A stretch of 64,000 nucleotides of DNA from Echria macrotheca (lineage: Eukaryota; Ascomycota; Sordariomycetes; Sordariales; Schizotheciaceae). The position numbers and the translations under genes are program-made. Under the pieces are notes generated by a model. It saw only the letters and a program-made list of their open reading frames with translations. It did not search any database and was not told the origin of the DNA. The stretch's first letter is position 1. Each line of letters begins with the position of its first letter. Shown here piece after piece: positions 1-12,772 of this stretch. Location of the stretch: the NCBI GenBank assembly GCA_030411725.1, contig MU839832.1, positions 310,001-374,000 of the forward strand. The letters run 5' to 3'.

Positions 1-762
1 GCCACCCCGAATCCTGGCCCACCACTGATTGACAGAACTCCCATATCACAATCTTTGTTGGACGAGCACTCCCTGGTCTGGCTGATCTCGACGCCGCGAA
101 GCCCAAACCTGTTAACACCCCATCCATCTGTCAACACCAGCCCTCATCATGCCTCCCACCCCCCGTAGATTCGAGCCCAGATAATCTAGTACAGAAGTCA
201 AGGAAACAATCAAGGAAAAGCAAAATCAAACTGTTTATCGAACAAGGTATCCGAGACGAAGTCAAAAAGCAAACATCACCAAAACTGTCCCGTCCCGAAT
301 CAAACAAAAAAGGAGACGACACCCAAAGAAAAACACAGACATTAATAAAGCGGTAGGGGCGCCGTAGCTAATGAAACAGGGAGAAGGAGATGAATACCCT
401 CAAAACTTCCTCCCTCACCATGGAACCAGCCAACAAGTGTGTTGCAGATTATTAGTTTGTGCGCTTGAAGCGCTTCTTGGTCCTGTCCCAGCTGGACCAA
501 TGCGAAACCCGCGTGTACCAAAACCTGCCCCCCATTATTGCCTGTGACCATGATATGCCGCGAGAAACGCAGAAACGAAATCAGACCCCCAACTGCCCCC
601 ACGCCGAAACCTCACCCAGAGGGAAAAGCACTCCACTGTCAAGGAAAGACCAAGGAAAAAAAGGAAAAGAGGAAAATCGCTGGTCGAGGTATATGCCTAG
701 GAAAAAAACCAGACCGAAACACCCGCCCCAACAAAAGAAAGGCATCGTCATCGTCGTTCGCA
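1..762. other. No gene recognised; 3' flank of transcription factor gene
   Basis: The short open frames on both strands are low complexity and match no family I recognise. The stretch lies just downstream of the minus-strand transcription factor gene and may include its 3' UTR. Confidence 0.5.
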
Positions 763-3256
763 CTAATACACGCTGTCCTCGTCGGCACCTTGTGAGGTCA
801 TGGACGGAGTCGACACGCTCGAAGAGATGGCGATATCGTCCACATAGCCGACGAGAGCTTGCGAGTGGAGTCGGAAGGATTCGCCCATAAGTCGGGTAAT
901 TCTACTACTGTTAGTCGCGTGAACTCCGTGGGAGGAAAAGCTAAACTTACCCCCAAACAACCACCTCGTCGAGGATGGAGCTCCAGAGACGCGCCACCAC
1001 GGAGCTGAGCTGAGAAGTAAACTGGTCATCCAGATCCTTCTCAAACAGCGCGCGGACACGGTTATACATGACCATTTCCTCTTCTGTTGCGGGCTCCTCG
1101 TCATGTTCCAGACGATACAGCCACAAGCTGAGGATAATCATGAGATCCATGCCACACAGCGGATGCTCAATGCTCCAGTTGGTGGGCGACGTCCGGGCCA
1201 CCCAGCGCACGCCTTGGCGGACAGCCGTCTCGATGCAGTTGTAGCACTCTTGAATGACCTTGATCATCTCGCTCGACCGCTTCACCCGGTCCCGCGCGCG
1301 GGACATGGCCGCAGCAACCTCGTACGGATCGTGGTAACGGAGCGCCTCCTGGACGGACTTCAGGTCAACCTCGAGGCGTGCCCAGGCGTTGCGGTACATA
1401 GCCTTGGCGTTGAACAGCAGCGGGTGGCCCTTGTGCGGTGTGCTGAGCAGCGGGACCGTAGCAACCTCGGGCTCCACGAGGTCCAAGGATTTCTCCCAAG
1501 TCTCGAGTGCGAGCCTGAGCTTGTACTCGGTCACCACGTCTTGCAGCGCTTCGGGGCTCCGCTTGTGATACCAGACCTCGAGGAACAAGGCATTGATCAG
1601 AAGACGGGATGCAAACGCGCTGTACTTGAGAGTCTCGCCCTGGAACAGCTTGTCATGAGCATCCATAAACGTGACGCTCGGCGAGACCTTGAGGTGATCT
1701 TGCCAGGCGGCGTCGTCGGCAACCTTGAGGTTCCAGAGCGTCTCGGTCGATGGAAGCTGCAGATCCTCGAATTCGTTGAAGCTGATGGCCGGCGTGTGGT
1801 TGAACGTCAACGTCAGCAGACCGAAGAAGATGTACACCGCATAGTAGGTACGTCTGCAGCCTTCATCCTCAACCCATTCTGCGCGCGTTGGCGGGCGACC
1901 CTCCCGAGCCTCCTGGCGAAGCTTCAGTTCATATCTGTTTCCAGCAACCATGTTGGCAAGCAGACTCTTAATCGAGCATGCCCATTCCAGTCCCTTGGGA
2001 TCCCCGCTCCAGCTGGCAAAGATCATATTAAGCAGTGAGCTTTGCATGGTCCAGAGCGGGCACTTGCGCGAGCTGAAGTTTTCCTTGTTCTGCAGGAACT
2101 GGTTGACAAGGAGCTTCGAGCCGATGTGGAGCGTGTAAGCAGGCTCTTGGTCGAACGAGTACAAGGCACCAATCGAGAGCACAGCGAGGAGAAGCGCTGG
2201 CGCCACCTGCGTAGGCTCGAATGAGCCAGGGTGCAGGAACGGGATGTGATGGTGGAACAGGTTGAAGTACGTCGCCAGATATCGGTTCAAAGACTTCAGG
2301 CTGGGAAATCGGAAGCCTTCTGGAATCGAGTGCTCGGTATCGTTGCTGCGGATGTTGTCGAGGATGATATTGCGCTCATCATCACTGTCGACGTGCGGAG
2401 CTGTGACCCCCAGACCGGATTGAGACAAGTCGGCCGGCGTCATCGCACGATTGATGTAGGGCGACTGGGGAGTCGGCGTACCAGCGTGCGACGGCGGCAG
2501 CGAGTCGATAATCGCCTTGAGGCCGGGTGCCATGACGCTCCCATGTTGCGCATCGAACGAGACCCCAGAGCTGACCGAGTGAGCCTTACCCTGCCCGGAC
2601 TGCATGAAACCATCCCACAGAGCGCTGTTCGAGTACGCGGGCTCAAGCATCGAGGACCCGTTCTGCGAAAATGACATATCAGAAGCCCCGTCGTAGTGCG
2701 CTCCGGGAGCACGCGAAGCAGTTGCCTTGTTATGAAGGTCGGCCACGAGAATAGCAGCAGCCTCCACATCAAAAACACTGTCACTGCCGGCTTCGATTTG
2801 CTCGATGTGCTCGATCACCGACGCATCAAGCGCCATCTTGGAAGGGCCGCCAACGGTTCTAACGGGCTTGGATCCGGGACGGCGCTTTCCATCGCTGACC
2901 AAGGGGACACCGCCATCTTTCGCGTGAACGGTCCGGTCGTGTCGAAGCAGAAGATCGCGTCTGACAAATGTGCTTTTACATTTTCCGCATTTGAATGGGC
3001 GTTCTTTCGTGTCTGCGATAGGAGGAATGATTAGTTTGGTGATGGAGGATGGAGGGGTAGATGCGACGCGATGGAGGAGGGGTGGTGGGAAAAAAAACTT
3101 ACGGGATCGCTCGTGTCTGCTGCGATGCTCACTTCTGCTGAAGGCGCGGGCGCAGAACTGGCACTTGTACTTCCTCTCGGGTGCAACCGACGCTTTCCTG
3201 GATGTCGGTGTGGACGCTACTGGTGACTGCATCGCGGCTACGCTGGCGCCAGGCAT
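763..3256 (-). CDS. C2H2 zinc-finger transcription factor with fungal_trans domain
   Basis: Predicted nuclear DNA-binding regulator of 784 aa. Proposed exons in transcript order: 3256-3103, 3012-951, 901-763. Splicing out the 90-nt first intron (GTAAGT...CGCAG) joins two tandem C2H2 fingers at residues 30-52 and 58-81 with the classic linker HTKERPF. Without splicing the first finger lacks its second His. A fungal-specific transcription factor domain (PF04082 type; FHHHIPFLHPGSF, then LLAVLSIGALYS) follows in the middle of the protein. The 49-nt second intron replaces a premature TAA after VVVWG with an ending in GADEDSVY. The two-finger plus fungal_trans architecture is typical of ascomycete regulators of the AmdX type, but the target genes cannot be inferred. 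The start ATG is the first in frame and lies 27 residues before the fingers. Confidence 0.88.
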
Positions 3257-6200
3257 TGTGTCGGCTGTCGCGCTCGTCGAGCCTAGGGCGGCTAGTGACT
3301 AGACCGTGGACTAGATCGTGAACGGCGACGGCAGACGATGGCAACGGCACCGATGTGCGGTTGACCCCCCGTGGCAGAACGATAGTTGAGATCGCCTGAG
3401 ACTCCTTCCTCGCTCCTCGCTCGCACGCGCGCTCCCGTGGGATTTAAAGCGTGTCTGTTTGACCTTGGGACGTGTATCTGCTCATTTGTGATATGATCAT
3501 GGAAAAAAAGGCGACTAGAAAGGAGGGGTAAGATGGCCGGTGCCAAATCAATTCGAGGTCGTCCTGCTTGTCAAGCAGAGACTACCGTGTATTAATGCGG
3601 TCGAACGGGGTCGGCGCGATGAAGTGGCGTGCTGGTGTTGATGAAAAGAGGGGGAAGTTGAGAAGGAGAGCGATGGAGCGGGGAGAGCGAAAACTGGAAG
3701 GTGGGTGCTGGTCTCGCTCCGCCCCTCCTTCTGCGAACTGAACCCCCCACCCAAATTGAGTGGCCGAATCGGGTTTAGCGTTCCAGAAAAAACGAACACC
3801 AGAATGCACTAACAAAATTCGACGGCTGGGGTGCGGCCCCCGGTTGAGTCCTCGAGACTGGACGGAATCCGGCCATTCATCACCTTCGCCAGCTTGCTTC
3901 TGCGGAGGCGGGAGTCCAGTGCCCTCGACGGAGCCATCCGCATGCAAGAGCGCCGGCGAGCTTCGAAGCCCCGCGGAAGAGAGCGGTGAGTTCACGCAGC
4001 CCCTCTCGCCCTCGATGAGCACGGCCAAGCAGCCAGCGTCGGCGGCGCCGCACTGTGTGCTGTGTCCACCCCTCGCCCCACGAGGAAAGCTGTTCAACTG
4101 GGAGGTGGGGCTGGCCGAACGGGAAAGGGGAAGCGCGCGACCAATGGGCACCGAGGTAGGCGTCCAGGTCGCCTCTTGCGAATGACGGCGTGTCCTCGTC
4201 GTCTGCGCCAGCTTGGGTACTTTCGCTTCTAACATTCAATCAAACACACGTCGCAACGGCCCGAAGCCCGCACCAAGATAGTGCCACCATATTCATTGCT
4301 GGTAGAACTATTCACTGAAGAGTGAAGACAATTCTGACCGCCAGATGTGGCCATCGAAAAGCCGGAGAGCCCGCCGTGGGCATCAGGCCCATGTCGTTGC
4401 TTGCAGTGCTGCGTTGGCATCGCAGAGTGGACTCGGAACCAAGCCTGGAAAGTCGTGGGAGGCCGTTGGGAGAAGAGCATTTTGTAGCTGATATGAGGTG
4501 CACCAAAATAGCGACGGCGATCCGCAACGCCCCGTTGCGAATCGCTCTGACCTGCATGAAGGTGCTGCAATGGCAATCGCAAGAGCGGGAGTGAGGCTGC
4601 GACGGCAAGAATCTGGTCCAATGCTCGTCCCGCAACCGCGTCTTCATCCAGTGGCTGGGGGAAACGTCTTTCTGTGGCAATGCGACGCGATCTCGTGACA
4701 CAGGCTGAACTATGTCGAGAGAGGGGTCAAGTCATGACGAACACAACGCCGGTTGGCGGGGTGGTGGGAACTTGGGAAGCTCTCTGGCTGAGGGGTAGTT
4801 TGTGCCCCTCAGTCCGGCCAACCGACGCGGGCTTGGAACTTTGCGCACGTTTTCCTGCAGCTCAGCATCTGGTCGAATGCCAACGGATAGCGTCTCTGTC
4901 TGGCCTCACAGCGACTCTAGACGGTGGCACATGATCGCTTGCATTCCCGGCGACAGCTGCTGCTTGGCTCTCGACATACCGGTGGTTGTCATACCCGCAG
5001 CAACGGGAGAAAGCGGACGAGCTCGAGGTGGAGTAGTTGCGGACAGTGCTGCGGTCGAGTGGTCTGCACTGTGCCCACGCAGCACCTCTTGCCTGCCCTT
5101 TGCTCCCTCAAACCGGGCTTTGATACCCGCGGCAGAACATGCCACCTCGACAGTCTCCATTGTCCTCCCCCGATATCGTCGAGTTTCACGGATCGCCCCA
5201 GATCTGGGCGAGATGCCAGATATGAATCTGAATGCACCCATCAGGACGTGTTCTCGGCACCACGTTTTCATAGAGGGGTTTTTTTCGTCTGGTACCATGC
5301 TGGAAATTAACGCAAAGAACTGCTCCGGAGCTGCTTTGGGTCGCGTTTTCCTTGCGGCGAAATTGCGCTAATCCGGGGCCGCCGGCTCGTTATGGGCTTG
5401 CCGGCAATCCAGCTTGCCCCGCCTTGGCGACTTTTCCACGACAGCTTCTCTCAAATCGTTTGCTTGCCACATTGGATGTGTTTGCGTGTTGTTTCCCGTC
5501 GTTTGCTCCTGGCTGGCGCAGCCGTTCCAGGCTGTCGCAGCAGACGAGGCCCACAGCACCATCAGCTGGTGAGGCGAGTGCTCTCATACATGGTGTTGTC
5601 TCGAGCTCAAGTCCAAGAAGCCCCGATCCTTGGTGGGCTCACAGCTCCAGAATTGCAGGTGCAGGCCCCGGGGCAGTTGACTCCATCCGCGGCTGTCTTC
5701 CGGCTCGAGCCCCCACCAGCTGGTCGAACCACTGGCTTGGGTTGGATGGAAAAGGGGGCGGCTCCACCCCTGGCCTGCAGGCGCTCGGGACTCTGTGGAA
5801 AGGCCGGCCGAAATGGGCAGAGTGGGCTTCTCCCCAGTCTTCTCGAACAAGTGTCAAGTGGCAGATGAGACGGGCCAACTGGCGAGCCAACGCTGGGGCT
5901 GGTCGCATCGATACCACATTATCACGCTTCCTGTTATCGAACCGCGTCTCGGGCTCGGATCTCTTCCCCAGCGGGCAGCCCCATCGACCCGGGAAATCGT
6001 GCGTCGTTTGCAAATATTTTTGGGGCCGATCGAAATGAGGGCTTGCAAAAAAATTTCGACTACGGATACGGACATGTGGTCTCAGCTCGACATTTCCCTC
6101 CGTGTGTCACAAATCCGCCGTTGATCCTTTTTCACGTCAGCATTGCGAATTTTTTTCCTTCTATTTATTTTTGTACATTCAATTTTTGTGCTTCCCCTGA

Positions 6201-9078
6201 CGTTAGCGCGATCACGACCTCCTTTTGGGGTGGGATGTGGTCGAGAAAAAGAAATCAACCTTGCCCCTCCACGGACTCTCCCCCTCGGTGTGCGCGCGGG
6301 GCACCCTCAGACTTTTTTTTTTCTCACTGCTTTTCAGCTCGACACTGGCTGAGAGAGAGAGAGAGAGAGAAAGACCGCCGGCCGACCGACCGACCGCTGC
6401 TTTTCTCACACCGCATCTCTTCCCCGGGCAGGGGTTTTAGCTGCCTCTCGGAAGCGACACCTTGCTGATTCGGGCCTGGCCGGGAGGATGTTCCAGGGGG
6501 TGAAGTTGGTGGCGCCGCATCCGTCCTGACGGGTCCGACAAGACGATCCCCCCCTCCTCGTTCTCTCCGCCAGCCACTCCGGCAGGTTCAACCGCGGAAG
6601 GCCGCTTCACTACGACGAGGGCTCGGAGCCCTCTTGCTCGGCCGGACACGTGGTTTCCTATCTGTGGTTGCACCAGATCTGGGTTTCCTGTCCGGACATT
6701 CGTTGGTCTACCGGGTGGGAATGGTTTTCTTCCGTATATATGCTGAATTGTAACCCGTCCGCGGGTGATTCCGGTTTCCGCGTAGGTAGGTTGGGGCCTT
6801 GTCTGTCTCTCAGTCACTGGGTACAGAGATGGTGCCCCCCATCTTCTGTACTCGAGCATCGTGGCCTATGCCCCATTCTTTTGGTCCTGTCGTTACACGG
6901 CCTAAAACAGAGCAGCCAACGAGGGGGTTCACTTGGATCTGGGCAGGTATGAGATGGCGTTACACAGGTGCCGGGCCAGAACCAGTATCATGATGTGTTC
7001 AACTTGGTGGGTATATATGTATGGCACGGGGGTGGATGTCGTGCAGTGTGTGTGTTGCACCGAGTAAGACGGGTCTCGAGTCAACCTCAGCCGCATACAC
7101 GCACACTCACACTCGATCGATATACGAGGGTGGTTTGGACGTCTGTGTATCGCCATAAACCGTGTCCCATCTGCGTTGGACTTTTGTTGGTGTCTTTGAC
7201 TTTGGATCTCTCGCGGGTGCTTTCGGAAGATGCTCAACACTTTTTCATGCCTGGAATGGCGGTGAGAAGATGCAACTCGAAGGCGCTTGGCTGTGTGTCG
7301 TCGTTGGATGCTACATGCGTACATACATATACGGTGGGTTGTCTGTGAAGTGTTTGCATTAGCGAGGAAACAGGGGGTGTATCGGGACTGAGGTGGAGAT
7401 GTATGCATGGCATATATCCGTACATCCGGACGGTGAGACTGCGGAACTTAGTACATACTATTCGGCTTTGTTCAATGGTGTACTTGGTTAGGGCTTGGAA
7501 CCTACACTTATCGCTCATACCTACGAGGTGGCCAGCGTATGGTCTTCTACATAGCGGTTAGCTCCCTTGGTTACTCCCGGTCCTCACCACGTATGGGATC
7601 CTAGGTGTAGCCTGGTGGAGCCTGTCTCGGTGTAGTATACTTACCTATGTGTAGGATGGATCATTTGAAGTCGCCAGGCCTGGACCTGGGAGTGTAAAGT
7701 CATCAAGTTCAGTCAGCATCGTATCACCAGCATCCGTGTTTGACTTACCCTTGAGTCAGTAGGCTGAACTCGAGGAAGGGTTTGTAGACGACTTCGTCGC
7801 AGGGCGAGCTGGGTTTGTTGGAGGGTCGAGTTCCCGTCCACAGCAATAACAGAACACTTGACAAGTGCCTACCCTTGCTACAGATGCCCATAAGACGGTT
7901 TTAGGCATCAGACAACGTATCAAGGCACGTGGCATTTCCGTTTCCAGAGCCATCCACCTAGGAGAGTATCGACTTGCGCCTCTCTGCCAACACTTAAGTC
8001 GATGTCTATCGAGCCACTTCTCAAGTCCAAAGCAAAAGGCGATCCATCATGTATACGGAAAGTTCATCATGTCGGCTATATATATGATGCCAGTCTCGAC
8101 TCCTCAATGGCGTGTTGTGAGACGTGTTCGCCGGTTCCCCGTTGTTGACATCACCCTGAAATCACAAAGTTCGCTAGGCGCCTAGTAGAAATAGGACCCT
8201 TTGGAAACACTGCCTCGAAAATCACCGCTATCCTGCAGGAACCTGGCTGGGATCTGCTAATCCCGAAATGAACAGCCTGAACCTCGTGTCAAGAACTGGA
8301 ACTGCCATGTCCCAAAGTTCAGCTCACAAAGACGACTTAGATGAGTGTGAAAGTGTCAGTCTAGTTGCCAGGATACAGTGAGATATATACACGTGTATCC
8401 TAACAATTATTAGTACCTCGGGAGAAGCAAGGCGGGGGGCAAAAGAATGGAGATCTCAAAGAAAAGTAATCCAACAAAATATATAGCGACTAGGTACATA
8501 TGAAAAGCAAGATGCAGTCCGAAAGCTGAATAAGCCACCCCCTCATACAAACCCACCTGCCCAAAAGAACCAAAGATTTCCCCGAAGAACCGGGCAGCGA
8601 ACCCCGCCGGCGGAGATATCCAGAGGGGGGTGGTGGGGAGAAGCGGGACGGGATAGGACAGGCCGAGCGAGTAGAGCAGAGTTAAGGGTAGATACGACGT
8701 GGGTGGCGTCTCTCTCTCTCTCCAAGTCGGCGGCTGCGGTATGTCGCTTTAAAGGCGTGGGGATGGAGTACCGACCTGGGTCGTGCGGGGATAGACTTGT
8801 AGTGGATTAGGGTAGATAGCAAAAAAATAAGAAGGGAGGCAATCCTTGAATGAGTCCGAGGAAACTTCGGGTGGTGACGCCGATCCCGGGGGCCGGTTTA
8901 TCACGACCTCCTATTTACCTATCTGGTACTCTAATCCAAGTTTAAAACTTACAGAGAGACCAGTTTACATTTTTCTCTCGTATTTTTTTTTTCTTGAGAC
9001 CGCTCTTATTCCGTTGATGGGTGAAAACTCGTTAGCAGAGGGAGACACACATACATTTGCAGTCAAGATATCTAAACA
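3257..9078. other. Long intergenic region (5.8 kb), no convincing gene
   Basis: It separates the divergent transcription factor (-) and MFS transporter (+) genes. Many overlapping open frames occur in all six frames, with Arg/Ser/Pro-rich composition and no recognisable domain, consistent with GC-rich noncoding DNA. It contains a GA microsatellite near 6351 and several poly-T tracts. It is long enough to hold promoters, long 5' leaders or noncoding transcripts, but I see no specific support for any of these. Confidence 0.5.
6351..6372. repeat. (GA)n microsatellite
   Basis: About eleven GA dinucleotides in a row, followed by a short run of CCGA tetranucleotides. Simple sequence in noncoding DNA. 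Confidence 0.9.
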
Positions 9079-10718
9079 ATGTCGCCAGAATCAGCAATCG
9101 AACTCGCCGTCCGCGACGACATCCCTTCTCCCTTGTCGCCGTCTCCCTCACCACCACCACCACAGGCGTCACCTGGCCACGACAATGACGGCAACAGACA
9201 CGAGTTCCCCGTGCTCCCGCCTGTCGACGGCGGCAAGGACGCATGGCTTTTCCTTGGGGCATGTTTTATGATTGAAGCTCTCGTCTGGGGTATTTTCCCC
9301 CTTTCTCTTCATTCCCGATGAAATGAAACCTGACTAAAAACAATCGCCCAGGCTTCCCCTTCACCTTTGGCGTCTTCCAAAACTACTACAGCACCCACGA
9401 GCCGTTCGCCGGGTCGACCAACATTGCGCTAATCGGAACCTGTGCCATGGTATTTTTATCCCACCCCCTTTTTTTGACCCAGTGTATGTAAATAACACAA
9501 TCATCACCACAGGGAGTAATGTACATCGACGCCCCCTTCGTCATGGCCTTCCTCCAACGCTACCGTGCGTGCTTCTTGTCCCCTTACCACACCCCCCTTT
9601 AATCCGATACTGACAACGTACCACCACAACCAGCCGTCCAAGCGCGCTACTCCCCCCTCGTGGGTCTCGTGATAATGTGCCTGGCCCTAGCCCTCTCGTC
9701 CCTCTGCACGACAGTGCCCCAACTAATCGCCACTCAAGGCGTGCTCTACGCCATCGGCGGCTCGATAACCTACTCGCCCTGCATTGTTTATTTGGATGAA
9801 TGGTTCGCCCGCCGAAAGGGCCTCGCCTACGGCGTGATGTGGTCCGGCACCGGCCTCGCGGGAGTCATCCTCCCGCTCTTCCTCGAGTACCTCCTCTCGA
9901 CGCACGGCTACGAGACCACTTTACGGATATTCGCCGGCCTCGTCTTCGCCCTCACCGCGCCGCTCGCCTACTTTGTCCGTCCGCGCGTGCCCATCCCCTC
10001 GGGCGGCTCATCCCACACCAAACCCTTCTCGTCCTTCCGCTTCGTGTACTCCCGCCCCTTTCTGCTCTACCAGCTCTTCAACGCCGTCGAGGCGACCGGG
10101 TTTTTTCTGCCAGGGATTTACTTACCGTCCTACGCCAGCTCAGTCCTAAAAGCCGGCCCGTTCCCCTCGGCGCTGCCGGTGCTTCTTCTTAATGTCGCCT
10201 CGGTGTTCGGCTGCGTGGCCATGGGCTCGCTGATCGACCGCGCCGACGTGACGACGTGCATCCTCGTGTCGACGGCCGGCGCCACGGCGGGGACGTTTCT
10301 GCTCTGGGGGCTGTCGACTAACCTGGCCGTGCTGTACGTCTTCGCCATCGTGTACGGGCTCTTTGCCGGCTCGTTCACCTCGGCCTGGCCGGGGATTATG
10401 CGCGACATCACGCGCCGCGAGAAGTTGGCTGCCGAGGTTGCTTCTTCCTCCAATTCTGGGTCGGAGGGGGAGAACAACGGCAACAACAGGACGAGCACGG
10501 CTGATCCGAGTATGGTCTTTGCCTTCCTTGCGCTGGGCAGGGGCGTTGGGAACGTAGTCTCGGGACCGCTGAGCGAGGCGCTTATTCGGAATTCTCCCTG
10601 GAAGGGGGAGGCGTTCTCGGGCTATGGGAGCGGGTTTGGGACTCTGATCGCCTTTACCGGGGCGACGGCGTTATTCGGGGGAGGCAGTTTCTTGTGGAAG
10701 AAACTGGGCTGGCTTTGA
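9079..10718 (+). CDS. MFS transporter, monocarboxylate-porter-like
   Basis: Predicted 12-TM major facilitator of 481 aa in the plasma or an internal membrane. Exons 9079-9289, 9352-9449, 9513-9564, 9634-10718. All junctions keep frame, with GT...AG borders, and the last intron has a CTGAC branch site. The N-terminus is a Pro/Ser/Asp-rich cytosolic tail of about 50 residues. It is followed by membrane segments, FGVFQNYYSTHEPF, and a loop-2/3 motif (DEWFARRKGLAYG) characteristic of the MCT/MCH group, including yeast riboflavin transporter MCH5. Later segments include LLNVASVFGCVAMGSLIDR and a final GSGFGTLIAFTGATALFGGG. The substrate cannot be told from sequence. The cytoplasmic loop near residues 385-400 is Ser/Asn/Gly-rich. 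Confidence 0.88.
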
Positions 10719-10888
10719 ATATCCGTATTGTTCGTGGTGACACTCGATATATCCTCTAGATGATAGACAATAAAATGATAAATACATATGCTTTTCCGTA
10801 TGTCCGTGTATCCGTGTTTTGTGACAGCAACTCCTTTTCCATGCCTTTTGTCTCCCGTCTCTTAACTTTCCAACAAGACCCCAAAAGT

Positions 10889-12118
10889 TTATACAAAATC
10901 CGACTGGTTCCTCTCCAACACCGGCCGCTGATCCCACCGCAACCGTTCCTCGCCGTATACACTCTCCTCTTCTCCCTCCTCTTCATCGTCATCGTCCTCG
11001 TCCTCATCCTTGCTATACAAGAAAAACTGCACAAAAATAGCAAAATCCAGCGCCAACGTCCCCGCGCTGCCCGCCAACCACGACAGATTCACCAGCATAT
11101 ACCGCCAATACATGCCCGCCGGACACCCGTCCTCCCCGCAGTCCGGCTCGTACGCCACAATCGACAGCACATACGTCAGATTCCCCAGACACGCAAAGAG
11201 GAAAAACAGCATCGACACGCCCTCGGTCGACTTCCGCCTCCAGTTCAGCAGCAGCTGAGGCAGTCGCGAGCCGAGATACAGCGCCGCGCAGAGCCAGCCA
11301 AACACCTGGCCCCAAAAGTTCATCTCCTTCTCGGTATCACCGCCACCATCGGACGGCGAAGTAGACGGGTGATCACCGTACGTCCTCCCCAGAAACCAAC
11401 CCGCCACGCCGGCGAGGCAGACCATGACCATGGCGAGCACGTTGAACCCGACGACCTGGGCGCGCGTCGGCGGCGGGGGCGGAGGCGAATCGGCCACGAA
11501 CGGGACGGCGGGCGACAAATGCGTCCAGTCAGCAGGATGTTGTTGTCCTTCCTCGCCCTCATCATGATGATGACGGCCTGCATCCAGCAGCAACCTAGTC
11601 CGTTCCGTCGGCACTTCCTGGCGTTGCTGCTGCTGCTGCTCCCGTTGAATCGGATTCCGTCGCCGCCTCCTCAGCGGCTTCGTCGGCTCCTCCTCTCCGT
11701 CCTCCGATGAGGAAGTCGATGGCTCATCGCTGAGCGTAAACCCACGATAATAAAAACACTGCGCGAGCAGCACGATATCCGCGAGCGTATAATAAAACGC
11801 CAGGATCACCATTGTGGGGAGAACACCCTGCAACACGGCGCCCTTTTTTGGTCTGTTAACAACCCAACAACAAAAAGACAAGATAGATAGAGATAGAGAA
11901 AAAGAGAGACAGAGGAAAAAATTTACCAAGATATTAAAAACATCCCCCAACAACCAAACCACAATAAACCGGATCGACAGCCCCTCGGCGCTGCTCCGCC
12001 GGAAGTTCTCGACAATCTGCGGCGTGAAGACGACGACCCAGCACGCGATCGAGATGGACCCGCAGATGCCCGAGATGGCCTCGACGTCGAGCGGGAACTG
12101 GTCCGTCGGCGGCGCCAT
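10889..12118 (-). CDS. PQ-loop vacuolar basic amino-acid transporter (YPQ/RTC2 family)
   Basis: Seven-TM PQ-loop protein, 409 aa unspliced or 381 aa after removal of a proposed 84-nt in-frame intron (11926-11843, GTAAAT...AAG). Two PQ motifs are visible: FTPQIVENFRRSSAEGLS near the N-terminus and SRLPQLLLNWRRKSTEGVS in the second half. Family members (yeast Ypq1-3, animal PQLC2) export Lys, Arg or His across the vacuolar or lysosomal membrane. The unspliced reading inserts a Phe/Leu/Ser-rich stretch plus RPKK between NIL and GAVLQGVLPTMVI, where relatives are continuous, so the intron is likely although its acceptor is AAG. The central loop is low complexity (poly-Gln, Arg-rich, poly-Pro) and the C-terminus has an acidic D/E run. 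Convergent with the MFS gene, 170 bp away. Confidence 0.87.
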   Translation of the reverse strand: MAPPTDQFPLDVEAISGICGSISIACWVVVFTPQIVENFRRSSAEGLSIRFIVVWLLGDVFNILVNFFLCLSFSLSLSILSFCCWVVNRPKKGAVLQGVLPTMVILAFYYTLADIVLLAQCFYYRGFTLSDEPSTSSSEDGEEEPTKPLRRRRRNPIQREQQQQQRQEVPTERTRLLLDAGRHHHDEGEEGQQHPADWTHLSPAVPFVADSPPPPPPTRAQVVGFNVLAMVMVCLAGVAGWFLGRTYGDHPSTSPSDGGGDTEKEMNFWGQVFGWLCAALYLGSRLPQLLLNWRRKSTEGVSMLFFLFACLGNLTYVLSIVAYEPDCGEDGCPAGMYWRYMLVNLSWLAGSAGTLALDFAIFVQFFLYSKDEDEDDDDEEEGEEESVYGEERLRWDQRPVLERNQSDFV

Positions 12119-12772
12119 TTTTATTTTTATTTTCCTTCGGTCGGTTGATCGATCGGTGGGGGTTTTTTACGCGTTGAGTTGTTGAGTCGACGGGGCCATC
12201 ACACACACACAACACACCACACCACCTGCACGCAGGAATATGTATTGCTATACAAATACAAATTCCTTTGCGAGCGAGTGTTGTTGTATTGTATTCTCGT
12301 ATAAGAAATGAAATTCTCAAAAAAAAATTATAAACCAAAGAAATAAATCCGAGTGATCGATCGACCTGCAGGGGTTTGATTGTGAATTTATCTGTAGTGG
12401 GAGGAGGAGGACAACAATAGCTCGGAATGCTGCTGCTGCTGCTGTCCTTTTTGCGACTCAGAATAAAATAAAATGGAAAGCGGGTGTGAATCTTGTTAAG
12501 AACAAAGAGAGAGAAAGGACAAAAAAAAGCTCGAGCCGCTCCGGGAAAAAAATCTTGTTGCATCATCAGACGATTGCAAAATGCAGGCCACTCAGCCAAG
12601 CCGACGCCTCCTCCGGGGAAGTGGATTGCGGGGTTGCCACCGGCCGGCATTCCACAGAAACATAGCCGCAAAGCTTATTCTCCTATGCACGTTTATTCCC
12701 TCGACACATGTGACATAACACTCAACGACTCGCTTGATCCCATTGCAACAAATATATTCATCAGCCAGTCTT
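12119..12772. other. Intergenic region with TGC microsatellite
   Basis: This is both the promoter side of the PQ-loop gene and the 3' side of the UTP3 gene, both on the minus strand. It is AT-rich with a (TGC)n run at about 12428-12444 and CA dinucleotides near 12201. No gene is seen. Confidence 0.6.

Noticed and set aside
1103..2038. Long plus-strand open frame of about 311 codons
   Set aside because: It lies opposite the transcription factor coding exon. It has no domain and mirrors the codon bias of the real gene.
5352..6038. 228-codon plus-strand open frame in the large spacer
   Set aside because: Arg/Ser/Pro/Trp-rich composition, overlapping open frames on both strands, no domain and no splice logic.
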